64,000 nucleotides of DNA from BD2-11 clade cluster bacterium bin43 (GCA_002238605.1 MPMR01000003.1:186001-250000); one strand, 5' to 3'; numbered from the stretch's first letter, positions 28,521 to 38,151 are shown. Program-made: numbers and translations. The notes: generated from the sequence alone by a model not told the origin.

Positions 28521-29483
28521 TCACCCCCCCGGCCTTCCAACCCGCCGCTTGATCTCCGGGTCGACCCGCGTTCCGTACATGGTGATGCCGGACAGGCGCG
28601 AGAAGTAGTCGTAGGCCACGGCCGACACCGCCTCCACCACGGCCCCGCCGTTGCCCCCGTAGCTGGACATCACCGAGATCACGTAGGGGCGGTCGGGCAC
28701 GTCGACCAGCCCCCATACGGTGGCAACGCCGGTGATTCCACCGGGCTTGAACGCGATCGGCACCTCGCGGGGCACCGGGGTGCGAATGGGCCCACCCTTG
28801 AAGATCTCCAGGATCTCGCGCACCCGCGCGCACCCGGCCTCCCCCATCGGCAGGTCGCAGCTCGCGATCCGTTCCATGATCAGCGCGGCGTCCCGGGGCG
28901 TGGACAGGTTCTCGTTGCCGCGCGCGGACTCCTCCGGCCGGATCATCTTGCGCTGCAGAAGGGTGTGCTCCGCCCCGAGCGAGGCCGAAAGCGCGTTCAC
29001 CTCGTCCATTCCCATCTCGTCGATGAGCACGTTCGTGGCGGTGTTGTCGGAATAGACGATCATGTAGATCGCGTAGTCCTCGAGGGACAGCGACGCGCCG
29101 CCGTCGGTCAGGTGGAGCAGCACGCCGCTCCCGCCGGTGCGCACCTCGTCGGTCATGTCGATGCGGCGGCGCAGCAGCCCGGATTCCGACTCGGCCCGCC
29201 GGAAGAGCTCCAGGAGGATGGGGATCTTGATGGCGCTCGCCTGCGGGAAGACCAGCTCGTCGTTCACGCTGAAGCGGTCGCCCGAGGTGAGGTCGATGAG
29301 ATGCACGCCCGCGACGCCCTCGTAGCCATCGACGATGCCCTCCAGTTCCGCCTGCAGCTTGCCGCGCAGGAGCGCCAGATGCTCCTCCTGGGCGGAGAGC
29401 GGGGAGGCGGGGAAGAACGCGGAGACGGCAAGGCCGAGGACCAGGCCGCAGGTAAGGATTCGGTGCGGCGGCAAGGGCGTCAT
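28521..29483 (-). CDS. Class A beta-lactamase-fold serine hydrolase
   Basis: A 320-residue exported protein (signal peptide to about residue 32, LSAQ). It has all three serine beta-lactamase motifs: SxxK as S83-AI-K86, SDN at 145-147 and KPGG at 246-249 in place of KTG. The Glu166 position of true class A enzymes is not clear, only E184/E185 in the expected region. Divergent members of this fold include peptidases and esterases as well as beta-lactamases, so antibiotic resistance should not be assumed. Start ATG 29483 has AGGAGGG close upstream. Confidence 0.82.
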   Translation of the reverse strand: MTPLPPHRILTCGLVLGLAVSAFFPASPLSAQEEHLALLRGKLQAELEGIVDGYEGVAGVHLIDLTSGDRFSVNDELVFPQASAIKIPILLELFRRAESESGLLRRRIDMTDEVRTGGSGVLLHLTDGGASLSLEDYAIYMIVYSDNTATNVLIDEMGMDEVNALSASLGAEHTLLQRKMIRPEESARGNENLSTPRDAALIMERIASCDLPMGEAGCARVREILEIFKGGPIRTPVPREVPIAFKPGGITGVATVWGLVDVPDRPYVISVMSSYGGNGGAVVEAVSAVAYDYFSRLSGITMYGTRVDPEIKRRVGRPGG

Positions 29484-29580
29484 GGTCCCTCCTGATGATG
29501 TGTTTCCGTCTGATGAAGACGCGGCGATGACGGCCCCCGGGGCGCATCGTGTTGACGACCAGGGCCCGGCCGGACCTGCC

Positions 29581-30732
29581 TCAGATCCGCATCGCCGAGA
29601 AAACCGCCCGGTGCGCCGCCACGATGCGTTCCAGCGCCTCCTGGTTGGGTTCGAGCGACCACTCTCCGCGCTCGGAGGTTCCGCCAAGCACGATGCCGTC
29701 GCTGCGCGGCTGCATATGGATGCCGAGGCCGCCTTGCGGGGTTGCAGGGGCGCCGCCGAAGGTGCCGTAGTTCACTTCGGGCTGCGGCACCAGCACCGTG
29801 AGCTGTCCCTTGAGGGGCACCATCGTGCGGTCGCCGAACAGGTCGCGCGCGCCCAGCCCGGTGCAGTTGACCACGATCGATTCGTCCAGTTCCACCAGCT
29901 CCCGCGGCTCCGTGAACTTGCGGATGACGATGCGCCCGCCGAAGTCGACGAAGTCCCGCACCAGGGCGTCGAGATAGATGGAGGGCTCGATGCGCATCTG
30001 GGTGCGCTGATTGGCGTAGCGGGTCGAGAACGGATGTTCGCCGGGGCCGAGGAGCCTTGTCCCCGTGCGCAGGTGCGCGGGGAGCAGCGGCTCGGCGTCC
30101 CCTCCCCCGCCTCCCCGCGGGCGTGGCTCGTTGTCGCCGAGCGCGTAGCTGTGGATCCAGGACACGCCGTATCCCCGCCCGACCAGCAATTGCAGCTGCC
30201 GGTAGCCGATCTCCGCGGCCTCCCGGAACTGGGCGTCCCAGGCAGGCGTCCGCAGGTCGTCGTCGACGAGCCCCGACGTGGGCGTGAATCCCGCAAAGGA
30301 CATGTTGGACGTGGTGTTCGGGGGCACGTCCATCGTGTAGATGGTGACGTCGAACCCCCGCCGCTGCAACTGGCGCGCGGCGGTGAGCCCGGCAGCCCCA
30401 CACCCGATCACCGCCGCCGTGCGGCTGTCGTGCTCCAGGGCCATCTCCGCGGCCATGGCCCCCGTGCCCCACGAGAGCGACATCCCCGCTCCGCCGTGCC
30501 CGTAGTTGTGGATCACCGTAGTCTCGTCGAGCCGCTCGGCGCGCAGCAGGAACCCCGCCGGGCGATGGGGCCGGAGGCCCACGGTGGTGCGGATGATGCG
30601 GTCCGGATCCACGCGCACTCGCGCAAGCCGCAGCGGCGGCTGGCCCATGGGTGTCGAGCGCACTCCGCACGCACTCAGCCCGCTCCCGAGCAACCCGATG
30701 CCGCCGATTCTCAGCAGCGTTCGTCGGTCCAT
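29581..30732 (-). CDS. D-amino-acid-oxidase-like FAD protein, Tat lipoprotein
   Basis: A 383-residue flavoprotein. The N-terminus DRRTLLRIGGIGLLGSGLSAC combines a twin-arginine signal with a lipobox (LSAC), so it is probably folded with FAD, exported by Tat and lipid-anchored. The FAD motif AAVIGCGAAGLTAARQLQRRG begins near residue 107, after an unusually long N-terminal part, and a C-terminal VVNCTGLGARDL and GIVLGGTSERGEW match the DAO family. Substrate could be D-amino acids or another amine. ATG 30732 is preferred over 30735 because of GGAG spacing. Confidence 0.78.
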   Translation of the reverse strand: MDRRTLLRIGGIGLLGSGLSACGVRSTPMGQPPLRLARVRVDPDRIIRTTVGLRPHRPAGFLLRAERLDETTVIHNYGHGGAGMSLSWGTGAMAAEMALEHDSRTAAVIGCGAAGLTAARQLQRRGFDVTIYTMDVPPNTTSNMSFAGFTPTSGLVDDDLRTPAWDAQFREAAEIGYRQLQLLVGRGYGVSWIHSYALGDNEPRPRGGGGGDAEPLLPAHLRTGTRLLGPGEHPFSTRYANQRTQMRIEPSIYLDALVRDFVDFGGRIVIRKFTEPRELVELDESIVVNCTGLGARDLFGDRTMVPLKGQLTVLVPQPEVNYGTFGGAPATPQGGLGIHMQPRSDGIVLGGTSERGEWSLEPNQEALERIVAAHRAVFSAMRI

Positions 30733-30972
30733 CATCGTCTCCGGCCCATTCTGCGATGGCAGGCGTCTTCGCCGAGGTCCCATCTTGGATTGCGCACCCA
30801 CGCCGGGCAACTATTGACCAGTCGCGGACGGCGGGAGACCAGACCCATGCCTATGACAAACCCGCCCATCCGAAACGCAACATCAAGTTCAACGGCCTGG
30901 GCGAAGACCGGATTAGCCTTGACCTCGCTTTGTTGCCGGTGGCCAGCGAGGACCCTCCAACGCCAATGGCGG
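30733..30972. other. Intergenic region without a recognised gene
   Basis: About 240 bp separate the DAO-like start and the end of the first beta-propeller gene. Several short open frames occur on both strands but none has a start site, domain or composition that supports a gene. No terminator or operator was recognised. Confidence 0.5.
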
Positions 30973-32136
30973 TCAGTGACGACTCGAAGCTCCGGCTTCG
31001 CTTGCGGGGTGGAACCGCACCCGCACGACGCGCTGGACATCGAGAGAGTCGCGTGTCGTGCCATACAGAAGCGACTCGGTGACCCAGGGGACGCCACCCA
31101 CCCGAACGCCTGCCGGCCAGCGATAGCGAGCAACCAGCTCGGCGCCCTCATAGACATCGGCTTCGCGCAATTCGTCACCGTCCGCTGGCGTTTTCTCTAC
31201 CCACAGTCGATCCGAGCGATCAAAGAAGAGGTCCGCGAGTGCCGGCTTACGCTCGGGAATGCCGAACGGATGATTCGAAAGGTCCAGCCGCCGAAGGTCT
31301 CGATCGACAAGGGCCGCCGCGCGCGCGCGCTCGTCCCGGCTGAGCGGCGGCCCGCGAAGCTGCGAACGCTCGATCCGGAGCATGGTCCCATCCGGCCGGT
31401 GAACATCGACCGAGTACTCCGAGGTGATGGCTTCGGCCCAGGCACCGCCGGAGCCGTGGCCGTGCACCCACCGCGGGCCGAAAGGCTGCCGGACGAAAAA
31501 GCTCATCTGCATGTCCCGGAACGTCCGTGACACCGCCGTGGAGCCGGTCGCCTGCCTGTCAGGATCCGCCATGGCGACTGTGTCGACTGATCCGTCGGAT
31601 TCCCTGTGAAAGCGCGCAGTTACGGCCTCGCCCTCCGGGCTGGTCAGTGTCCCGACGTCGACAAGGCGACCCTCGGCGTCGAAGGTGACCGGCGCAACCA
31701 TACCGACGCCGCCGTGCGCAATCCTCAGCCCGCGGTCGTATCGGGCGCCCGCGGCATCGATTTGGAACGCACTGTAGCGGGTACTCTCGCGCACCCACAG
31801 CACGCCGTCCGGCCCGAACGCCAGGCAGCAGGGACCGGTCAGTTCGCCCGGGCCCTCTCCCTCTCCCCCGAAGCGGAAAAGGAACCGGCCCTGTGAATCG
31901 AAGACGCGCACCTCGTGCGATTGCATGTCGGCGACGAGGATCCGCCCGGTCGGATCCTCAACAATCGACTCGACACGAGTGAACAGATAGGGCTCGTCCC
32001 CCTCGGTTTCGCCGAACTCGAGGTCGACAATGCCCGCGAAGGTGGGGACTCCGCCTGGCAACAAGTCACTGTCCGCACCGGTACAGCCGACTCCCTGCAG
32101 GAGAAGCAGTGCGGACGCGAGTAACAGCCGAGCCAT
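30973..32136 (-). CDS. 6-bladed beta-propeller lipoprotein
   Basis: A 387-residue lipoprotein (hydrophobic signal ending in GVGC, the lipobox). The body carries repeating beta-propeller patterns: GRILVADMQSHEVRVFDSQGRFLFRFGGEGEGPGEL is the classic NHL/6-bladed signature with a Gly-rich RxGxGPGE turn. These proteins are abundant in Gemmatimonadota and Bacteroidota and are thought to bind ligands or cell-envelope partners; none has a known substrate here. Start ATG 32136 is taken because the signal peptide begins there; upstream ATGs at 32172/32163 lack ribosome sites. Confidence 0.75.
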   Translation of the reverse strand: MARLLLASALLLLQGVGCTGADSDLLPGGVPTFAGIVDLEFGETEGDEPYLFTRVESIVEDPTGRILVADMQSHEVRVFDSQGRFLFRFGGEGEGPGELTGPCCLAFGPDGVLWVRESTRYSAFQIDAAGARYDRGLRIAHGGVGMVAPVTFDAEGRLVDVGTLTSPEGEAVTARFHRESDGSVDTVAMADPDRQATGSTAVSRTFRDMQMSFFVRQPFGPRWVHGHGSGGAWAEAITSEYSVDVHRPDGTMLRIERSQLRGPPLSRDERARAAALVDRDLRRLDLSNHPFGIPERKPALADLFFDRSDRLWVEKTPADGDELREADVYEGAELVARYRWPAGVRVGGVPWVTESLLYGTTRDSLDVQRVVRVRFHPASEAGASSRH

Positions 32137-32282
32137 CCCGGCCTGACGGGTGACGATGCACATGGCGAACAACCGGACCAGGCCTGGCGTAGATGGAGCC
32201 GACGACTACAGACGCTTGCGGGGCAACGATATCACACAGGTGTTGAAAAATCAAACATAGCGAGCTGCGGGAATCGCAAAGC

Positions 32283-32885
32283 TCATCGTACCACGACGAA
32301 CCCCACCGCCCGGTCCACGTCCCGGATGTCGACCACCGCCCCGTCGGTGAAGTCGAGCACGATGCGCCACGGCCGGGTTCCATCCTCGGCCGCGATCGGT
32401 TCCAGCCACGCCCGCTCGATCCAGCCCACTCGCAACAGGGCATCTTCCAGGGCCGCGAGCTGAAGGTCGGTCTCGGGTCCCGCGTCGATGTAGTAGTTGA
32501 TCGTCTCCACATCGAAGGGGTGGTTGATGCGCCAGCGGTTGAGCGCCTGGTTGATCGTCACCCAATCCGCGCCCGTGTCGATGAGGTGCTGCGCGTGGAA
32601 GCGGAGCAGCATGTCGTTGTGCTTGGGATTGCGGGCCAGCGCCTCCTCCAGGAAGCGCTCGTACTCCACTACATCCCCTGACGCCAGCGACTGCATTCCC
32701 TGGATGAACTCCGTATCCGCTTCATCCGGAGTCACCCGCACCAGCACCTCCGCCAGCGCGCGCCCCTCCTCCGAGAACCAGCCCGGAGGCTCGGAAGCGC
32801 GCGAGAGCCACCACTCGCGCCCGCCCACGATCAGGCACAGCCCGTAGATCACCAACAGCAGACGGTATTTCTGATGCCACGGCAT
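32283..32885 (-). CDS. Membrane-anchored protein with TPR-like helices, unknown
   Basis: A 200-residue protein. Residues about 8-24 (LLLVIYGLCLIVGG) form one membrane segment, leaving a periplasmic body. QSLASGDVVEYERFLEEALARNPKHN resembles a tetratricopeptide helix pair; the C-terminal half mixes beta strands (WRIVLDFTDGAVVDI). No catalytic motif is seen. The gene lies between a propeller lipoprotein and a His-rich membrane protein on the same strand; no function is assigned. Confidence 0.6.
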   Translation of the reverse strand: MPWHQKYRLLLVIYGLCLIVGGREWWLSRASEPPGWFSEEGRALAEVLVRVTPDEADTEFIQGMQSLASGDVVEYERFLEEALARNPKHNDMLLRFHAQHLIDTGADWVTINQALNRWRINHPFDVETINYYIDAGPETDLQLAALEDALLRVGWIERAWLEPIAAEDGTRPWRIVLDFTDGAVVDIRDVDRAVGFVVVR

Positions 32886-32944
32886 GCTACAGCCTCACCT
32901 CCCGCGCTCGATCCCTCACTGCCTGTGCTCCACCACGGCCCCTC

Positions 32945-33013
32945 GTCTCCGTCCCACAGCCCCGGGTCTCCGTCCCACAGCCCCGGGTCTCCATCCCACG
33001 GCCCCGGGTCTCC
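32945..33013. repeat. 21-bp tandem repeat, about 3.3 copies
   Basis: The unit gtctccgtcccacagccccgg is repeated exactly at 32945 and 32966, with two changes at 32987, and partially at 33008. It lies between two minus-strand genes. The period equals 7 codons, but no credible reading frame uses it. Confidence 0.8.
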
Positions 33014-33037
33014 AGGCTGGAGCCCGCGATTTCCATC

Positions 33038-34153
33038 CTACAACCCCTTTTGCACGCTCTTGTCGCGCACCTTCCAGATGAAGGAATCCACGTAGTAGTG
33101 GGTTAACGCATACGCCGCGATCAGGGTCTCGGCGAAGAGTGCATAGCTCGCCGCGTAGTCGAGCCCGGCAATGTTGAAGTTCTGGATCGCAGCGTAGGGC
33201 GCGAAGTTGACCACCCCGAACCCGAACTCGTCGAGCGGCCGGTTGATCATCAGCTGCACCACGATCGCGTAGGCGCCCCCGCCCACCAGGAACCACTTCA
33301 GCTTGCCCTTGCCGGCCAGGCGGCTCCAGAAGCCCGGCCTCGAGACCTTCAGATCGGCCTTGCGCCTCATGAATACGTAGACCATCACCATGTACTGGAC
33401 CCCGTGCATGATGCGGTGGGCCACATTGTAGATGAGGATGGAGTTGGTGTGCCAGGCCGCGAAGTACCACAGGAAATAGCTCGCGGCGATGAAGACGTAC
33501 TTGATGGGGTTGATGCGCCCGCCGTTCTGTACCAGGCGCCACAGGTGCACGGTGTAGCACGCCAGGTAGATGCCCAGGGCAAGCCAGGCGATCTGCTGCA
33601 GCGTCTCGACGAAGCCCGCCGAGACGGGAATCTGCATGCGGTGCAGCTCGCGGATCCACAGGTGCCTGAACATGGGGGCCTGGATGAACATGTTCAGGTA
33701 CAACGTCCAGTGCAGCGCCAGGTCCCAGCGGCCCGTGGAGGGCGTGCCCGCGCCCGCCTTGAAGTCGTAGATGCGGCTGAAGCCGTGCTGCTGCATGATG
33801 CTGTGCTGATGGTCCCAGGCCGTGACCATCAACAGCAGTGTGATCGGGGCCCAGGTGAGTCCCGCGGCGGTGAGCCCGAAGATGACGATGGGCCCGAGGA
33901 CGAGCCGGTCCTTGAAGCGCGCCCACTCCTCCGGCATGCCGTAGCTGCGCACCCAGCCCGCGTAGTGGTGCGGCACCGTGATCCAGAGGTTGACGGAGGC
34001 CACCACTACGTAGGGAAGCCACATCTGGAAGCCCAGCGCGATCGCCACCGCCAGGAAGGGCAGTCCCAGGAACCACACCAGGTCGAGGCGCGGGTTCAGA
34101 ATGTAGCCGGTGCGGAAGGGAGATTCGCCCGGTCGATTGCCTTGTGTGGTCAT
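33038..34153 (-). CDS. His-rich polytopic membrane protein, unknown
   Basis: A 371-residue integral membrane protein with about seven to eight hydrophobic segments. Conserved-looking histidine clusters occur at segment edges: VPHHYAGW, AWDHQHSIMQQHGF, AAWHTNSIL, NVAHRIMHG and, near the end, THYYVDSFIWK. Such spacing resembles membrane-bound di-iron enzymes (desaturase or oxygenase type), but the classic HxxxH/HxxHH spacing is not obvious, so this is only a hypothesis. The protein has no signal peptide, and its C-terminus ends VRDKSVQKGL. Divergent from the small barrel gene; the 196-bp gap between them shows no clear element. Confidence 0.6.
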   Translation of the reverse strand: MTTQGNRPGESPFRTGYILNPRLDLVWFLGLPFLAVAIALGFQMWLPYVVVASVNLWITVPHHYAGWVRSYGMPEEWARFKDRLVLGPIVIFGLTAAGLTWAPITLLLMVTAWDHQHSIMQQHGFSRIYDFKAGAGTPSTGRWDLALHWTLYLNMFIQAPMFRHLWIRELHRMQIPVSAGFVETLQQIAWLALGIYLACYTVHLWRLVQNGGRINPIKYVFIAASYFLWYFAAWHTNSILIYNVAHRIMHGVQYMVMVYVFMRRKADLKVSRPGFWSRLAGKGKLKWFLVGGGAYAIVVQLMINRPLDEFGFGVVNFAPYAAIQNFNIAGLDYAASYALFAETLIAAYALTHYYVDSFIWKVRDKSVQKGL

Positions 34154-34349
34154 ACCTGATCCGTCCGGCGAGTGTCCGGGGGAGACGAGGCGGCCGTCCC
34201 CACCTGCCAGCCGACCTCACCGGCTGAAAATCGCCAGCCTGCGGGACGGAGGTCAAGTCGCCTCCGGGGGCGTAGTACGAAGTCCTCCTTCATGCGCTCC
34301 TGATGCAGGAACCCGTCGTCTCCTTCATCCACCCATGAGGAGGTTTCCA

Positions 34350-35033
34350 ATGCAGAGGCCATCGCTCGTTCTCCTCGTCATGCTGTTCGTTCTCGCCTCC
34401 AGCTCCCCCGCCTCGGCCCAGGCCACGTTGTCGTTGACCGGCGGTGTCAACCTGTCGACGCTCGCCGCCGACGCTCCTTCCGCCCGGGACGTGTGGCACT
34501 CCGAGTCGCTCGCAAGAATGTCCATCGGGTTGGCGGCGACCGTCCCGGCTTCGAAGTACCTGGGGATCCAGGCTGGCATCGCCTATGCGCAGAAGGGCGG
34601 TCGGCTGAGCGCGTTGGACAACCGCCAACTGGTCACCGTCGACATGGCTCTCGACTACTTCGAGTTCACGCTGCTGGCCGTGCCGACGTTGCCCTTGTCG
34701 TCGTGGGAACGCTCCTCGGTTCGCTTCTTCGTCGGTCCCACGCTGGCCAGCCGGGTGTCTTGCGATTTCGACGCATCGGGCTGGCTCGGAGCCGAGCACC
34801 TCGCCGCCGCCGGCAGTTGCGACGCGGGACCGGACGAAATCGAGGCGGCGATGGACCTCGGGGTCACCCTGGGCGGAGGAGTGGTGGTTGGGGTGACGGA
34901 CCGCACCGATGTGAGCGTCGATCTGCTCTATTCGCTCGGGCTCATCCCCGTCGGAGGGGGAGACTCGTACTGGAGCGGGCCAAGACACCGTGTTCTGAGT
35001 CTCCGGGCCGGCGTAGCCCTGCCGGTCGGCTAG
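34350..35033 (+). CDS. Small outer-membrane beta-barrel protein (PorT/OmpW-like size)
   Basis: A 227-residue protein with a clear signal peptide (hydrophobic stretch to ASAQA). The mature part has alternating strands (GGVNLSTLAADA, IGLAATVPASKYLGIQAGIAYAQKG, FVGPTLASRVSC, LGVTLGGGVVVGVTDRTDVSVDLLYSLG) typical of an 8-stranded barrel such as the Outer_membrane_beta-barrel family. A Cys pair (SCDFD, GSCDAG) might form a disulfide. Role unknown. Start ATG 34350 is strongly supported by AGGAGG 6 nt upstream. Confidence 0.7.
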   Translation: MQRPSLVLLVMLFVLASSSPASAQATLSLTGGVNLSTLAADAPSARDVWHSESLARMSIGLAATVPASKYLGIQAGIAYAQKGGRLSALDNRQLVTVDMALDYFEFTLLAVPTLPLSSWERSSVRFFVGPTLASRVSCDFDASGWLGAEHLAAAGSCDAGPDEIEAAMDLGVTLGGGVVVGVTDRTDVSVDLLYSLGLIPVGGGDSYWSGPRHRVLSLRAGVALPVG

Positions 35034-35258
35034 GGGTTCGAGCAGCGCTGGCGCGCGGCTGAGGGTCGGTGCGGACCTTCCCGACTGCACCGGCGGGAAC
35101 GAACTCCACATGCCCAGGTCTCATTACTAAGGGATTAGTTGACAGGCCGGCTTTCGCTCTCCATCGTGGTGTTGGTGTCCTTCGTCGGGGCGCGCACGAC
35201 GACGCACCCACGGCTGACAACCGCGGTGCTCCGAGAACGCACTTGGAGGAGGGGGAAC

Positions 35259-36635
35259 ATGGGTCGGGCGTTGGTAGTGTTCCTCCTGGCACTTGCGATC
35301 GGCGGATGCGACGAGGGAACGTCCGGCTCGGTACCGCTGAGTTCAACGCAGCAGCTGGGTGACACGACGTTCGTGTTCTCATCGGTGCCGCTTCGGGGCA
35401 CGGCCACCCTCCGCGAAGTATCGCGGATCGGCATGATCGAGGGTCCACCGGAGTACCTGCTGGGCGCGTCGCCGACGTTCACGGTCGGCCCGGACGGGAG
35501 CCTCTTCATCGCCGACCGAGGTACGCTTCGACACTACGACGCGGACGGCACATACGTCCGGACGATCGCGCGCCGGGGCGAAGGGCCAGGCGAGATGACG
35601 TCCGTGGGCGGCATCGACGTTTCTGCTGACGGGCTGGTGGCCGCCCTGGACAGGGGTAATCGCCGCGTCAACGTCTTTTCGTCCGATGGCGCCCTCGTCC
35701 GCGAGATCAGACTGGGGACAAGCCAGTCGGCGGGAGTAGCCCCATACGGACGGGATGCCCTGCGATGGGACGACCGAGGTGATCTCTGGCTCGCGCTCAA
35801 TCCGCCCCGAAGGGGGTCGGATACACTGCGTGCGAGGCAACAGAGACCGCTGTTCGGTCGCCTGATCGACCACGAGGAAGTCGCGGACACAGTGTTCCTC
35901 CCAACTCGAGCCTGGGAGGGCTGCGAGCGCCGACTCCCGGCATACTCCGGAGGGTTCATGGAGGACAACCGCCTCCGCAACATGCCCTTCGCGCAATGGT
36001 CGCGGACTCGAATGGGTGTGTTGGTCTTCGGGTGCTCGGCCAGTTTCTCGATCGATGTCGCTCGGCCGGATGGTGGCGTGATGCGGGCCTCAAGAGAATG
36101 GGAGCCACCGGTCAGGACGGAGGAGGAGCACGACTTCTGGTCCGCGACGGATCGTCTCGGGGTGGCGGAGCGCCGCAGTTTCAACCAGGCCCTGGTGAGC
36201 CTGGGACGCGCGGCGGAGGTCATGCCGATTCCTGAGCCTCCGATCAATCCGAGGGAGCGACCCGCGTTCCTTCGACTCTGGCTGGCGGACGACGGACGAG
36301 TCTGGGCCTGGCGAGGAGCTCCCGGCCGAAGCCGTAGCTGGACCGAAGAGGAAAGGAGCCTGCAACTGCAACGGCTCCAGCAACTGGGGGTGTCCGGGCG
36401 TGAGCTACAGCCGCGATCGTGGGAGTACTGGAATCCGACGGACGGGTTCGATGTCTTCGACGCGGACGGGCGATGGATCGGTCACGTGAGCACACCCGAA
36501 ACCTGGGCCGCAGCTCCGTACCCCGGGCAAACGGACCCGTACTTCAGGGGCGACACGGTCTGGGCCGTGGTCGAGGAAGAGTTCGACGTCCGCTACGTTG
36601 TTCGGTTCGGGATTGATTGGTCCTCGCCGGAATAG
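35259..36635 (+). CDS. 6-bladed beta-propeller lipoprotein
   Basis: A 458-residue lipoprotein with signal MGRALVVFLLALAIGGC (lipobox IGGC). The RRGEGPGEMTSVGGIDVS segment is the propeller turn motif, as in the neighbouring homologues. A second part (about residues 200-380) is less repetitive, and a C-terminal DGFDVFDADGRWIGHV continues the propeller. It is the first of two adjacent plus-strand propellers, probably paralogues. Start ATG 35259 has GGAGG about 10 nt upstream. The 225-bp region before it contains TTAGTTGACAGG but no clear -10. Confidence 0.72.
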   Translation: MGRALVVFLLALAIGGCDEGTSGSVPLSSTQQLGDTTFVFSSVPLRGTATLREVSRIGMIEGPPEYLLGASPTFTVGPDGSLFIADRGTLRHYDADGTYVRTIARRGEGPGEMTSVGGIDVSADGLVAALDRGNRRVNVFSSDGALVREIRLGTSQSAGVAPYGRDALRWDDRGDLWLALNPPRRGSDTLRARQQRPLFGRLIDHEEVADTVFLPTRAWEGCERRLPAYSGGFMEDNRLRNMPFAQWSRTRMGVLVFGCSASFSIDVARPDGGVMRASREWEPPVRTEEEHDFWSATDRLGVAERRSFNQALVSLGRAAEVMPIPEPPINPRERPAFLRLWLADDGRVWAWRGAPGRSRSWTEEERSLQLQRLQQLGVSGRELQPRSWEYWNPTDGFDVFDADGRWIGHVSTPETWAAAPYPGQTDPYFRGDTVWAVVEEEFDVRYVVRFGIDWSSPE

Positions 36636-36749
36636 TACGAGCCCGCACATGTTGGGGGGTAGGTGCCGCTACCTCGACCTCAGAGGGTCCGCGATGAGGA
36701 GTGCGGATGTCGGGCTGTTGAAACCGGATGCCCATCATTGGAGGCTCGC

Positions 36750-37994
36750 ATGCGTCTGCTGATTCCCATGATCGCCTTGTGGCTTTGCGTTCCGGGGGTG
36801 ACACGCGCCCAGACCGTGTGCCCGACGCCATGGCCGCTGGAAGAGGTCCTGCGGATCGGCTCTGCGGAGACCACGGACCTCGTTGCCGGCGTCCGCGATC
36901 TGGCGATCGGACCTGACAGCGCCCTGTACGTCGCTCAGGCGCAGGTACCCGCAGTCAACGTGTTCTCCCTCGATGGCCAGTTGCTTCGCCAGATCGGGCG
37001 CGCGGGCCGGGGGCCGGGCGATATCGAGTGGTCGGCCTTCGGTCTGGGTTGGATCGGAGACACGCTCTGGGTAGCCGACCTGAACCGGATCCAGCTGTTC
37101 ACCACGGATGAGCGCGTGCCCGACGCAGTCATCCAGTTCTACCTGAGCATCCCCGAGGAAGGAACGCAGCTGACCCCGGGCCGAATGCTGGCGGATGGAA
37201 CGTTCGTCGGTGCGCGCCAACTCAGCGACATGAGGGCCTGGTCGTCCCGCGGGGACGACCCCGGGCTCGCACTGCGCCGGATCTCACGATCGGGGGAAAT
37301 CCTGGACACGATTGCCATCATCGATTGGCCGGACAACGCCGTGGCAAACGAGAGGAACCCCGCTGGGTGGCCACGCGTCCACCCGCTCAGGGAAGCGGCC
37401 CTTCCGGGACTCCAGGAATACCTGACGGCGCTCAAGCCCGACGGATCCGCGGTCGTACAGATCGGGCAAGTGCATGAAGATGCCACGCCGCCCACCTTCG
37501 ACCTTCTGGTGGTCTCAATCCGTGGAGACACGCTCCTGCATCGCGCGATCGACTACGAACCGCGCGAGGTCACCCGCGCGATGGAACGACGCCTGGCGGA
37601 CGAATACGCCGGCTGGGCGGTCGGAGACTATACCTCCCGCCGGATGCAGCTGCTTGAGACGACTCTCGAGCGCCAGCGCAGTGCCTACCGCCGCGTATTC
37701 TGGGTTCCGGAGAACCATCCTCCGGTCAGAAAGGTGGTGGCTGGAACGGACGGAACGATCTGGTTGCTGCGAGAGCTGCGTGAGGACCGCGTCGATGTGT
37801 GGGAGATCTACGACTCGGAAGGAATGCTGGAGGGCAGTATCGAGATCGGACAGGGTCGCGCGTCGACCAAACCCTGGTATCCTCGCCTGGCAATCCTCGT
37901 CGCGAGCCGTGACGAGGTTTGGGGAGCAACGCGCGGCGAGTTGGACCAGCCCTACCTGCACCGGTACCGCGTCGATCGGACCTGCGCGCTGTAA
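36750..37994 (+). CDS. Exported 6-bladed beta-propeller protein
   Basis: A 414-residue protein with a cleavable signal (MRLLIPMIALWLCVPGVTRAQ) and propeller motifs: LYVAQAQVPAVNVFSLDGQLLRQIGRAGRGPGDIEW, followed by WIGDTLWVADLNRIQLFT. Unlike the two lipoprotein homologues it has no lipobox, so it would be periplasmic. 115 bp separate it from the previous gene. Start ATG 36750 has GGAGG 5 nt upstream. Confidence 0.72.
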   Translation: MRLLIPMIALWLCVPGVTRAQTVCPTPWPLEEVLRIGSAETTDLVAGVRDLAIGPDSALYVAQAQVPAVNVFSLDGQLLRQIGRAGRGPGDIEWSAFGLGWIGDTLWVADLNRIQLFTTDERVPDAVIQFYLSIPEEGTQLTPGRMLADGTFVGARQLSDMRAWSSRGDDPGLALRRISRSGEILDTIAIIDWPDNAVANERNPAGWPRVHPLREAALPGLQEYLTALKPDGSAVVQIGQVHEDATPPTFDLLVVSIRGDTLLHRAIDYEPREVTRAMERRLADEYAGWAVGDYTSRRMQLLETTLERQRSAYRRVFWVPENHPPVRKVVAGTDGTIWLLRELREDRVDVWEIYDSEGMLEGSIEIGQGRASTKPWYPRLAILVASRDEVWGATRGELDQPYLHRYRVDRTCAL

Positions 37995-38151
37995 GTGGGA
38001 CGCACGGTTGTCAGGACTGTGCTGGCGTCATGATCGTGGAGCACCAGCGACCGGCAACCGGCCCGGCTAGATGCCCGTGCTGGGACAAGGTGGGCTGGCC
38101 AATCCTGGTAGCTACGGCACCACGCTGGCAGGGCTTGTCGCGACCTTCGAC

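Noticed and set aside
28521-29483. Antibiotic-resistance beta-lactamase
   Set aside because: The motifs show the fold, but KTG is KPG and the Glu166 position is unclear; resistance is not supported.
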